Shown here piece after piece: positions 22,181-35,000 of a DNA stretch of 64,000 bases (its first letter is position 1; each line of letters opens with the position of its first letter). The DNA comes from Macrosoma leucophasiata (lineage: Eukaryota; Arthropoda; Insecta; Lepidoptera; Hedylidae). Below the pieces are notes generated by a model, which ran no database searches, had not been told where the DNA came from, and was given only the letters and a program-made list of their open reading frames with translations. A program made the translations under genes and the position numbers. Location of the stretch: positions 13,524,501 to 13,588,500 of the forward strand of contig JAWQUS010000010.1 of assembly GCA_036365455.1 (NCBI GenBank). The letters run 5' to 3'.

Positions 22181-22437
22181 CGGATGGTAAAGTTCCAGTG
22201 TAGGAGCTCGAGGGCATAGCCACCACCGCAGTACCTAATTTATCTGCCGCTAAATGGTAGTGTCCGGCACTATCATGCTTCAATTAGATGGTAATGTAAA
22301 GCCCCGTAATAACTATCACAGAGACATAACAACTAAGGTCTCAGGGGTGGCAACGCATCTGCATTTTGGGTGTCTATAGCAGTCATCACCAAACGTCAGT
22401 GTGAACTGCATACTTATTTGTCACCTTCATAAAAAAG
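22181..22437 (+). repeat. SINE-like family C, diverged copy
   Basis: Same order of blocks with more substitutions and a loss around ttggcctc. It lies 135 bp after the previous copy. Confidence 0.75.
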
Positions 22438-23134
22438 TGTGTAAAAGGTTTGTAATTTTAATTTGCCACATTTTTACGAACTTGTTAAAAAAGTTACACC
22501 TTAATTAATTTCAACCCTAATTGCTATCTAATTTTCTTTTTTACATCACAACGGAACGAAGCTACTAAATTTATTTTTCAATTAATTAAAGACTCTCCGA
22601 TGACTTGCCTTACAAAAAGTTTCCCTAATCTTCAGAAAATATGTATGGCAGATAATTTAAAAAAATAATTATTCGTGACATTTTGTGACATGTCACTAAA
22701 GTAAATAATAACACGGAACAATAAAAATTGCATAAATTCTAGTTCAAAATTGTATTAGAGACAAAGTTCAGATAATTGAACTATTTCTAATTTTTCATTT
22801 AAAGTAAATCGTTTAAATATCTCTTTTGTTTGCTGTTATATCAAATTGTAACGCGGGTAGCTATTCCTATTATATCCGACCTCTGGATCCTCTTGGGATC
22901 GTCAAATCAGATCGGAGGTGGATCGGTGGCCCAATGTTTGCGTAGCTATCAGTTTTCGCTAACATAAAGAGTATTTACCGGAATACAATCTCTCCTGGAG
23001 GTTTAGCAAACTATCTCGTAAGTTGAATATCCGTATATTTGCTTTATTGTTGGTGTTTACTATTACTATTTCTACATGTCTTACGACTACAATTTTCGTG
23101 TATGGTCAATATATTGGTCTACTTATTTATGCTC

Positions 23135-23325
23135 GGAACTGCTAATCTTATATATATATAAATCTCGTGTCACAATGTTTGTCCTCAATGGACTCCTAAA
23201 CCATTTAACCGATTATAATAAAATTCGCACACCATGTGCAGTTCGATCCAACTTGAGAGATAGGATAGCTTACATTACGCTATGACTAATAGGAGCAGAG
23301 CAGCGCGGGCGAAGCCGGGGCGGGC
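23135..23325 (+). repeat. Dispersed repeat, gcgaagccg-ending type
   Basis: It runs from tatatataaatctcgtgtca to agcgcgggcgaagccgggg. It is related in layout to the copy at 30.5 kb. Confidence 0.45.
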
Positions 23326-23486
23326 CGTTGATATTCACGCACTAAACATTTACTTACACAAAAGCTAAAAGTCATAGTAAAAGAAATAGTAACGTTGAGT
23401 ACCAATAGGTAAGTAAACTGCTGTAAAAAGTATTATGAAGAATAAATGTATCCCAAGCAATTAATTAAAATTTAAAATAAAGTAAG

Positions 23487-23677
23487 CTTACACTCGCAGC
23501 CCACACTAGGTATAAACTTATATTGTACCTATGTTTCGCTGTACACACAAAACACATACACAATGAAGTCGGTTAAAACCCCAGAGACGAAATAACTATA
23601 GGCCATACAAATATTTGTCCCGGGGATCAATCTCGCGAACCTAGAATGAAGCGGTCGTCACACACTGCTAGTCAAAA
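23487..23677 (-). mobile_element. SINE family B, copy 2, diverged
   Basis: It shares catacaaatatttgtcccgg and the tail acactaggtataaactt with copy 1. The B box is damaged. Confidence 0.6.
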
Positions 23678-24787
23678 TAGATATGTAGTATGTATGTACC
23701 TTATATAAAAAGTGGTTAATAATTTAGCAAGCGTTTTAATGATGTTTTTTGCTTCATGCGGTAAGAAAAAAGTTAAAATATAAAAATATAGTATCCATAC
23801 AAATATCTCATTCGTAATATTATTGACTTTATTTATTCGTAAGTTCGTAATGGCTTTGAATTTGAATCAAATACCATTCTGTAGTAAAAAAGAAACAGGT
23901 TTTAAATTATATTCAAAAGAGCTATTCCATACGATACTTTTCATTCTAAAACATTCAATCGTAGAACGAGATTCGGTCGTAAGTCCATCACTTGTCCAAT
24001 TTGGATTATCGGTCCATGAGCGCTTCCAATAAGTATTTTTCATTTTATAAAATCACAAGGGATTGAAAAAAGAAACGAGTTCTGAAGAGGAAAATTACCT
24101 TGTAAATGTAAATAATTGGGCCCATTAACGCTATACATATATTATCATGACCATCGAAGCAAATATTGGAATCCCATACTACGGAAATGATATACAAAAT
24201 TGCATACAAAGTTGCAATTTGATATGTTTTAAATATTTTTTGATGCTAGTGATTTACTAAAAAGATATTGACAGACATAATTATTATGTAAAAAAAACAT
24301 GCCTTACACTAACTGTCGCTAAATGGATGTCCGTGTTTCGCTGAAATTGTCATACACGACCGCATAAGGTGCCGCATTTAATTGAATTGATCTATCATAA
24401 ACCTATCTGGTTTAATATAGGTGCGCAATATGTTGGTACTTTGATTAATACATGGTTTTAGCACTAATATACCTATACAGTGCTCATCAAGAATGCACAT
24501 CGAGCCTATTAGAAAGTGACAATCGGATAGTTTCAACTTCGTAGAGCGGTATCTCTGCTGCACACTGCCTCTACGTAAGCACTGATAGTCCGGTTTTGGT
24601 CAAAACTGGATCAAAATTGGTCGACAAACGGCAAATAGGTTAGGCGCGAAAGAGATAACGCTCTACAGAGCCGCAATAAGCCGAAGTCTCCTTCCTAATG
24701 TCGATGTGCAATATTTATTGTTGGATACAGTACCTAATCAGGCATTTATCTGCAATCAAAAAACTTTCTTTCCTTTGTAACGAATGT

Positions 24788-25437
24788 CCTTTTTAGGGTT
24801 CCGTAGTAAACAAGGAACCCTTATAGTTTCGCCATGTCCGTCTGTCTGTCTGTCTGTCCGTCCGCGGTTTAGCGCAAAGACTATAAGTACTAGAGACTTG
24901 AAATTTGGCATAAGTATACACCTTAATTACGCCGACAAAGTGGTAGAATAAAAATGTGAAAAAAAATTTTTTTAGGGTAACCTCCACTACTCGTAACGCG
25001 CGGATTATTTTTTTTATTTTCGATTTTCATATAGTGTGGTTCGTTCGGAGTGTATCGTTGGATAGGTCTTTTAAAAATGATATCGGTGTGCGAACATCAT
25101 TTTTCGATTTAGTTAACTGTTCGTGACTTATTAAGCTTTAAAGTGCAAATTTTCGTAAGACTCAAGTGTCCCCCCCCCTACAGACTAAACGGTTGTTGTT
25201 AGAAATTCAAACGTTACGGCGACAGTAGCTACATATAACGAAATTAAAAGGAAATCTATCACACCTAAGTTGGCCCTGCAAGTTTAGTAATAGTCGACCA
25301 AATGTATATTACTAGAAAATTTCGAACAACTCCATAGAAAATATTTACTTACTTTTTTTTTTTCATTACATCTCTTACTCTGTAACTCCGGAACCCTACA
25401 CTGCGCCTGGTCCGATACGCACTTGACCGGTTTTTAT
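24788..25437 (-). repeat. Dispersed repeat E, copy 1
   Basis: A long element from the agggttccgtag end through a (gtct)n tract to cacttgaccggttttt, with no sustained ORF. It occupies most of the gap upstream of the GS-like gene. Confidence 0.65.
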
Positions 25438-25863
25438 TTTACTTCATATTTTTTGTGAACGTAGGAACTTAAATTATCAGCCGACAAATGCTAATGCTAA
25501 GCACTATCGTGTTCGGGTTGGTAAAATATGACCCCGGAGGTAATAATTGTACAGGGCCTCTACAATTTAGGTATCAATCCAAGTCATTCATTTTATACTT
25601 AAATATCAATTATATCTATCATTGAAACGGTCACTGACATTTACATGTTATTTTATGTTAGATCACACTCCTTACGGCAAAAAAACTACGTCCTGAGATT
25701 TGCAGTATATTTTGTTGATTGGATCATACTTTTCTGTTTACAACTACTTATGTGTTACGCCAAGAGCGTATTTTCTCATTTGTATTTCTTATTTTGTATA
25801 GTAAACTGTGTGTTCTTAGTTCAAGGTACACCATTACTTTGATGGCGCTTACTATTATTTCAG

Positions 25864-26038
25864 TTACCAATCATGAATTCTGTTCCGGTTGCATTAAATA
25901 AAGCTGCTATGCGAAAGTATGAAGATCTTGAGGTGCCGTGTGAATCCATCCTCGCCAGCTACGTTTGGGTCGATGGCAGTGGCATAAATGTACGCTCTAA
26001 GGACAGAACCTTGGATTTTGTTCCTAAATCACACAAAG
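25864..26038 (+). CDS. GS-like exon 1 (first coding exon)
   Basis: The exon follows an acceptor (tatttcag), so at least one 5' untranslated exon lies upstream. The first ATG, at 25873, opens [19 protein letters not shown], and GS identity starts at SYVWVDGSG. The last codon is split: one base G before gtactg. Confidence 0.75.
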
Positions 26039-29000
26039 GTACTGAGTAAAATAATGGTGAATTTATAATTATAAAATATCTCAGAAATAGACGCAAATAG
26101 GAGCAGCCTTAACTCAAAATTTTATTTTTTGTTTTTCAGTTTCAGTTATTTTCGGCGGTATCTTTTTTTTGTTGAAAAGTTTTTATTCTTATTTTTTGTG
26201 GCTTATAAAAAATTGACAGACAGACACACACACACACCTTACCTAATAAAAAACACAATTATCATAATCTCACAACTCTGAAAAAAGTTATGTGTATAAC
26301 CACGTTGCAATCGTGGGCCGAATAAACAATCATTCCCTATTTTTCTATCCTTTAGGTTAGAATTTTGTTTTAAAATTTATATGGGACCAATTTCAAGGTA
26401 TGCCCTCTCTAATACAAAATATCAAAATCGGACTACGCAGAAAAAGTTACATAAAATAAAAAAAATATACGCGTCGACTTGAGAACCTCCTTCGTGTTTT
26501 TCGTCGGTTAAAAAGATATAATACATTTCGAATTTCTTACTTGTTGAGATTATTGGTATTTGAGATAAACTATCCAATGTAGATATTATTATGTATTTTA
26601 AATAGCTTGGCTTATTGGAAAGTTGAGAAGCAATATGAATTCGATGTTACGCTTTACATCTACATTAAATTAGAGGATCGAGAATTAATGAGAACTACCG
26701 TTTGGTCTTGAACATTGAGATTGATGTACCGATGAATATTTCACCGTTTCTTTATCTGCCTCGGTAGCCTAATGGTAGTAGGCCACTACCACTACGCTGA
26801 GGTCCTGGGTTTGATACTCTCTGGTTCTATGGGAATTTTTCGAATTGCTGGATATTTCCCAGTACCTCGAAGTTTGGTAATGCGCCGGAGATGTCAACAG
26901 GCTCGCCACCTGTTACGTGGGCCAAAAACGTAACCGGCGAATCGTGGGTGTTCGCATGTATGTTTGAATTCATGCATTTACCTATGCCTACCCCTTCTGG
27001 GATTACAGGCGTAAAGTTACGTTTTACGTCTTTTTTTTACGTTACGTTAAATCCAGTATACCTGAAATTGTCATTGTAACTCGAGAGCAAATTAAATTAT
27101 ACGTTTTAAAGCCATCGAAGATATTCTTGTTGTTTGAATTTGGCTTACTAGTAGGCTAAGGTTATTATTCCATTAAGCTGTTATAGCAGAACAAAAACAC
27201 TAAAATAAAGTGTATTAACGTAACAAATGTTTTCAACTTGCCAGCTAATACAGTTACGCACATAAATTTATTTTTATGCAATGAAATCGGCCAACAACCA
27301 TCCCTATATTTCAGTAGATACGAGTATGTTGCCAGGCCTGAGTCCTGTTTTATTTTGCCCCTTTGAAGAAATGACACTACCACTTTTCTGCACATCTAAA
27401 CAGAAAACGGTAACGGTGAACATTCCTATTTAGGAGCAGGACAAAAGTATTCTGGAGGTAAATTCTTATAAGAATAGCACCAGCGGTACCTTTACAACCG
27501 GTTATGCTACGTTACTTGAGCTCATTATTAAAATTAACAAATAGTTTAATAACGTAGTTTGTTCCAGACTTGCCAATATGGTATTTCGACGGCAGCAACA
27601 CAGATCAAGCTAATCCCGACAACTCTGACACTTACATCTTCCCCGAAGTCATTTATCACGATCCGTTCCGGCGCGGCAGCCACATTCTGGTTTTGGCTGA
27701 CACCTATCAATTCAATTATCAGCCTACGGGTTAGTCTATTGAATAATACTTTTAACTATATTAGGTATGTACTAGCGAGTCCGTTTCAGCTTTGTTACAG
27801 TGCAATTTTATTATGTACAATATTGTAAGTTTATTCAGTCTTAAGTTACAATATTTCACTTAATTCAAATTTATAATTTCATTTTACAAAGTTAAAAAAA
27901 ATCCGACAAAGTATTTCAATATTTTTTCCCACTGAAACCTAATTTGGCCATGGAGCCTTTCGTAACAAAAACAGCTCCAACCTGTTGTGTCACCAACTAA
28001 CATCAGCAACACAGATCAAGTTAATCCCGACAACTCTGATATTTACATCTTCCCCGAAATAAAGCCATTTATTCATACGTACGTTTGTATCTCAGGTGCA
28101 CAAACTACTTTATTCCACTACACTAAGTAAATATTTATTTGACTCAATTCTATTCTTTCTCATTCTTCTTCCATTTTACACAACTCCTTATATACTCGTA
28201 TTTTCCTTTATGCGTTGATTTTGATTGCCTTTTTAATGACATGGTATTCGGACCTAATCATTAATACCTACTGATGGTAGAGTTCTAGTGATGGTGCTCG
28301 TAAGCCCCTTTAAATTGCTTAAGCGGTATCATCGTATAGCCTAATAATTTCTGGCAGAGAGAATTACAAGCGGAATTCCGATTTATGTGGATTTTTGCAG
28401 TTACAGAATCGGATGCGAAGTTCCGTTACAACCCTAATTGGAAACATGAGAGTAGGTATCCAGTAGCGTAAGCAGAGTATTAATATTGTCAAAGTGGAAC
28501 TCGTAGGCATTATTACAATTTAATATTCGAATTTAGCTACCTCTGAATAATCGGTTTAGTTATTACAGCAAGCGCTACTACATAGATCCTGTTTCTTTTA
28601 TAGACGTCCGTAAAATGCTGTATTCACTTGCCATTACTTGGCATTAACATGGACCAGCATTTTCTAGAGAGCTTTTTATGCTGACTCGACAGTTTGTACA
28701 TTATTCTTTGACCCACATTTTCATTAAACCTTTCTTATAAATGGTGAAATTTTAGTGGTTATTTTTAATACATTTTCTAATATACGTACTACATTGACAT
28801 TAAAATTTATCAGCCCTATAATAGGATTAAAGGCATTTCGGTCGATTTAGGTTCGTTTCTTACGCTTTATCATTTTTATCGCTTTCGAGATGACTATCAA
28901 TTGTAAATTATTATTATTTTTAAGTTTTAACTTAAGTTTAATACTAGTGAAGGCCAGCTTGGCCTTCTGGTAAAATTTCACCCTGTGTACAGAATTAAAT

Positions 29001-32000
29001 CGAAATCTAAACTGAACTAAAGCTAATTCGAAAGTTATTATGAAAACTTATGATTTAAAATAAATAAAATATACATACATATTGGGTCAATATTGGGTTG
29101 CACAAATTAAATTTTCGCATACGAATTTAAAATTAATATGCTTATGGTTGACTCACAATAACCATGTCTTTCATTGAAACTTCAATACCATAAAATATGT
29201 TATTTGCGACGCTATTTACTCTTCGCTATTTCTTTTCTTGATCCCCATCCAAAAAATAAGTAAAGTTTTAAAAAATAAAGACAAAGACAAAGACATTTAT
29301 TTGCCTGAAATATGGTACATAATAAGTTCTTAGTTTTAGATAATTAGGATTCACATATTTCGTCAAATTATTATAAATCAAATTATAAATCTATTGCATA
29401 AAAATATATTTTTATCAATAGGTGAGGATAATACCTCAACTATGAGGAAAATCAGCCTAAAACATCGCACTGGATGTACAATTTTGTATCGCTCGTTGTG
29501 TTTTAAGAGTGAAAATCACAGACTGTACTATGACTTTACTTTGACTTCGAGTCGAACTTTCAATGTTTATTTTGTTTGAATAAACGAGTCAAACCCTATT
29601 TAATTTTACTTACATATATTTTACTTACTGAAAATAAGCTTCCCAAAGTAATCCAAGAGTTTTGAACCTTTGAGACGTCTGTGAAACAAAATAAGCATTG
29701 AAAGTTCGACTATAAAGCGAAGTTAAGTCGTGGTGCGGTCTGTGAATATGGATGACAACAATATAGCACTTACGTCCCGGCACGCTCACTGTGTGGAGTA
29801 AGCATTAAGTGGAGTGGTGTCGATAACTTGATATTACCACTTACCTATGCCGCTACGCTTACACCCCTACAAGAGGGTTCGATTAATTAACTTTGCTATT
29901 TATGTGTATATATTCAATGAATTGCCCTAAATTTAATGCATGCCGTAATATTTTGGAGTATGGGTCAAAGGAGATGTTGCGAGCTCGGCTCTGGATCGTA
30001 CACGTCCTCAAAAAATAGGTAAATTAAAGAAGAATCCGAAAAAAATACAATTAATTTATTTAAGAATATATTTTAGAGTTACAACCACATTTCATTCAAA
30101 CGATTTTATCATTTTCAACTATGTTAAACATGGCGGCGATACAGCCGACACTTGGGATCAATCGATTTTGATAGTATTTAGAAAATATTCCTTTTTTCTC
30201 CAAGTACTATATAATCAAAATACAATTTAAAAAATTAAAATGTCAAAATGACATCGCCCGCCATATTCGCCATGTTGGTTTTGAGTTGCAATTCTAACTG
30301 CAAATAATGTTTTGTAACTGCAAACAAAGCGAAAGAAGTGAAAATATGCAGTAAAAAACGTGTTTATATTGATTTTGCCTGTTTAATGATATTGTGTACA
30401 ATACATGGCCGGAGGTCCATACATTTTTGCAACATCTGCTTTCTTATTAGGATTTAAGTGAGAAATTTAGCGATATTTTAATCCCTATCCCTACTTATAT
30501 TATAAATGCGAAAGTAACTCTGTCTGTCTGTCTATACCTGTACGTTCGAACGACTGAACCGATTTTAATTAAATTTGGTACAGGGATAGAGCTGACTTTG
30601 AGAAAGAACTTAGTTATTTATAAAATGACATCCACGCGGGCGAAGCCGCGGGCAACAGCTATAATTCATAAGTGGTTAGTACCTGACGTGTAGTTCATGT
30701 TATAGAGAACTGAATACCTACTGCAGCCCGTGGTCAACGGAGAATAAATCAAAATCTTTACCTTTTATATGTCATAGGGTTTCGAGTTAGGAGGTCTTTG
30801 ACTTTATGCGAGGTCGATAACTGCGGCACAGTAATATTAACGCAGTTGTCATCGTATTGTCTGTTTCTTTTTGTTTCCTTGAATGTTTCTAATAAATATT
30901 CTATTTAATTCATCCCCTTACTTGGTAAAATAATTTGAGCATCCTAACCATTCAACCGTGAATTAATTTCAAATATAGCCAACAAGTATTTGTAATATTA
31001 GATCGGTGAACGTGAATATTTATTGATATTTTCAGTAACAAATCATCGTAAGGGGTGCCTTATATTATGCGAAAAGGCCGAGGTTGAGGAGCCGTGGTTC
31101 GGATTTAATCAAGAATTCTTTCTAACGACGACCGACGGCAGGCCGCTGGGGTGGCCGCCGGGTGGATTCCCTGCCCCACCCGGACCATATTACTGTGCTA
31201 CAGGGGCTAACAAAATTGTCGCTAGAGATCTCATGGAAGCTTTCTACAGGCCAGTATTATGGATTTGTGATCAGATTTTACTCGTGGTAGAGCTAGAGGC
31301 GTTGGCACCACCGCATTACCTAATATGCTTGCCGCTAAATGGTAGTGTTCGGCACTATCGTGTTCCGGTCATATACGGTCCTGTAACTTCCGGCACAGAG
31401 GCAGAACAACTTAGGCCTCAGAAGTGGTAACGCATCTGCATTTTGGCCTCTGGTCTTTGTGTGGGTGTATATAGGCTGCAGTTATCACTTAACATCAATG
31501 TGAACTGCATGCTTGTTTACCACTATTATAACATAAAAAAAATTGTAACTTATTATTTAAAAATAATAATAACGCTCTACGGGTTTCGTGGCGACCTGGC
31601 AGATGGCAGATCGATTTTGTCTTCATTTCGGTTTGAGAATGATTTCTAACGGCGACTGACAGCAGATGCTGGAGTAGCCGGGTGGGTTCCGTCCTGCTAC
31701 ACCCGGATCGGTTCCCTGTTCCACCCGGGCCATATAACTGTGCTACATGGACTTGTAAAATTGTCGCTAGAGATCTCATGAAATCATTCTAAAAGTATTA
31801 TTGATCTCTGATCAAACTTTAGTAGTTAAAGCACGAGTAGTAGTAGTGTTATGGGGTTTATGGACATAGGCTTATTTTACAGTGGGTGGAAATTAAAAAT
31901 TAAAAATTCCTTTATTTCAAATTGGTCTACAAGGACACTTTTGCATTGTCGGGTTATAAGCTACCTAGAGAGAAGGACTTATAATTATAATTCAATAGGT

Positions 32001-35000
32001 ATTAATAAATACCAATTTAATAATAATATTTAATCGATACGTGAATCAACAAATTTTTCAATTCCTTCATAGAAGAAAATGAAAAATCTGTTCGTCATAA
32101 TCATAGTCATTCACTTAGCAGAGTTCCAAGTGCAGGCACTACTGAGAAGAACTCCGCTACCCAAGAAACTCAGCGTGTTGCTCTTTTGTCAAAACCTTAG
32201 ATTTAATAAAAATATTATTACATAAAATAAAGATAATGTGAACACAGACAACAGACCAGTCCCCACAATCAGCACCCGTTCACGAGTATGACGCATGTGG
32301 CAGCCATTGCTCTCCTCGACCATTTTGAAGGGAAGTGAGCAACCCGTCACACGACGCCGCCGAAGGCAAAGATATTAAAGTGATTGCGCTACGGTTTTCA
32401 TAATGGCATGGCCCACCGGTTTTGTCATCATTTAGGTTCAAGTAATTCTTTCTTCTTTCTTGCCTTACACTGGACTATATTTACTTTAATATGGAAAACA
32501 GTATTTAATCCTTGTATCCTTTTAATCGGGTGTATTGTCGTTCACAGATGCTGCCTTTATGCTGGAGTAAATATCAATGGTATCAATCCGGGTACTACAC
32601 CCTCTCAATGGAATTTTCAGGTACTTACTTATATCTTTTGCGATATCTACTCATTCGTACAAGTATATTAAAAATGGTCGTTACATAGGTGTGAATGCCG
32701 TTTAGGTAGTTTACATTAAATGTATTGACCCGTAATAATTTTCATAGAGAACTCATGCGACGTTGCATCGCAGGCGATGCATTCGTGCGAGTTCGCAGAT
32801 ATTTGCGATGCGATGCGAATTCGCAGTTATGTGTGGGCGCTCTAAATGGTAATGTATGGGCCCGTAATAACTATCACAGAGACAACAACTTAGGTGTCAG
32901 GGGTGGCAACGCATCTGCATTTTGGCCTCTGGTTTTTGTGTAGACGTCTATAGGCTACAGTCTTCACTTAACATCAATGTGAGCTGCATGCGAGTTTGCC
33001 ACCGTACTTACATTTAAATAATAAAAACCGGACAAGTGCGAGTTCAGCTCGCGTGGTGAGGGTTACTTAATTTAAATAAATATTTTCGAAAATATTACAG
33101 ATTTAAATAGCGGTTACGGTGGTACCGGCAGGGGAGGTTATATTATTAAGAATTTTCGATTTAATTTGAATACTCAAACTTCTTATAGGTTTTCCAGTAA
33201 TCTATAGGCAAAGAACTATTTTCCACATATTTTTCAAAATTTTAAGTTCAGTAGTTTCGGAGATACAAGGGGTAGAATGGTCAATTTTCGGCGTTTTTCT
33301 TAAATAACTTCAAATTTCTTTATGCAAAAATTATAAAAAATGTCACACGATACAGTTTATTTTTTTTTTTTAATTTTCTGATCTACACTACGAAAGCGCC
33401 CCCCCTGTTTAAAATTTGTTATTTTACTTGACGTGTTCATCTTTGAGTCACCAATTTACATATATTCATCAAATTTCAACTCAATCGGTCGAATAGTTTC
33501 GGAGCAAATTGGCTGTGACAGACGGACAGACAGACAGACAGACAGACGCACGAGTGATCATATAAGGGTCAGAAGATCATATATATTCCTTTTTTCCTTT
33601 TAAGGTACGGAACCCTAATGATGGAAATCATATAGTACCTACCTACTAATGGACATTAGCAATAATCACATAAATCGCCGATCTGTGGTTCCTTTTAGTA
33701 TATAATTTAAATTGAGCTCTACTGACGTTTGATTCGAAGGGTCGCGGGTTCGATCCCCGCACCGGGACAAATATTTGTATGACCTACAGATATACAAGTT
33801 TATACCTAGTGTGGGGCTGTGAGTGTAAGCGTATCTATTTATTTATTTAGTATTTACTGAACTAAGCGAATTCAAGTTTGAAAATGATTGTCCATTCCTT
33901 AAAATTTGAATACTTTTAATTTAGGCACAAAGAGTGGATTTATAATCCACTCTTATTAACACTTTGTTAATAGATTTACAATAAATTTAAAGTGCTATAG
34001 TTTTGTGAAAGCTCAAATTCTCTTTCGACACTCGGAGTCTTATAATGTTAATCACGGATTTACTATTCTTAGTAAAGTTAGGTACTCTAAGAAATTGTAC
34101 AAATTAGATTTATGTAATTAAATATGTTTATGTCAATTAGAGGTTTCTATAGATGTGTTGTCGTGTGCCTTTGTGTTAGCCACGCAATGGCATGGCGGCG
34201 CGAAACTTAACATGGGTTAGGTATATTTCGGGAGGCAGCACCTGTAACCACGTAACGTAAATTATTATGAGACGTTGAATGAGAAAAGAAATGTGTTTAT
34301 TTACATCAATGTCCAAACTTCACTCGATCACGGAAGCGCTGAATTTGGCCGCGAATAGCTAACGCGGTGGTTCGTACGCTCTGAAACTCCGACATTGAAA
34401 CTCTACCATCAGTTGGCTACAAAAATCATGCTCCCATCCTATCATTCAGCATGAATAAATAAATAAAAATAAAAACGCTTCACAGAGGCCAATACTAGGC
34501 TTAAACCTGTGTCGTGGGTGCCGCCGTTGTACACATATAACACATTACACTTTCGGCGGCGTCGTGTGACGGGTTGATCACTTCCCTTCTGTCGAGGAGA
34601 GCAATGGCTGCCACATGCGTCATAGAGAACAGAGAACAGATTTTTCTTTTTCTTCTATGAAGGAATTGAAAATTTGATAATTTACATATCGTTTTAATTT
34701 TATTATTTAATTGGTATTCATTAATACCTATTGGATTTTTATTGTAAGTCATTCACTCTAGGTAGCTTAAAAGATTAGGTAATGCGATGGTGGCTAAGCA
34801 CTCTAGCTCCAACACCAGAACTCAACCATCAGTACAAAAATCATGCTCGCAGGTCGGTCCAAGTCCCGGTATTCGCTCTGCGGATGACTTGTGGATGGCT
34901 CGCTACATTCTGGCAAGGCTAGCAGAGGAATACGGCACAGTAGCAACATTTGAACCACAACCAGTGGTCGATTGGCCTGGAAATGGTACCTTTGTGTACT

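Larger units (their letters stand above)
21338..25863. other. Intergenic region between the divergent gene pair
   Basis: It holds two family C copies, one gcgaagccg-type repeat, a family B SINE and repeat E. Promoters of both genes should lie here, as would a 5' non-coding exon of the GS-like gene, but no core promoter could be assigned. Confidence 0.5.

Noticed and set aside
25645..25842. ORF just upstream as a first coding exon of the GS-like gene
   Set aside because: Hydrophobic low-complexity frame with no donor in phase; the ATG at 25873 already gives a normal GS N-terminus.
31281..31430. Extension of GS-like exon 3 into the long plus-strand ORF
   Set aside because: The frame past 31249 translates intron and SINE sequence, and family alignment requires splicing to exon 4.
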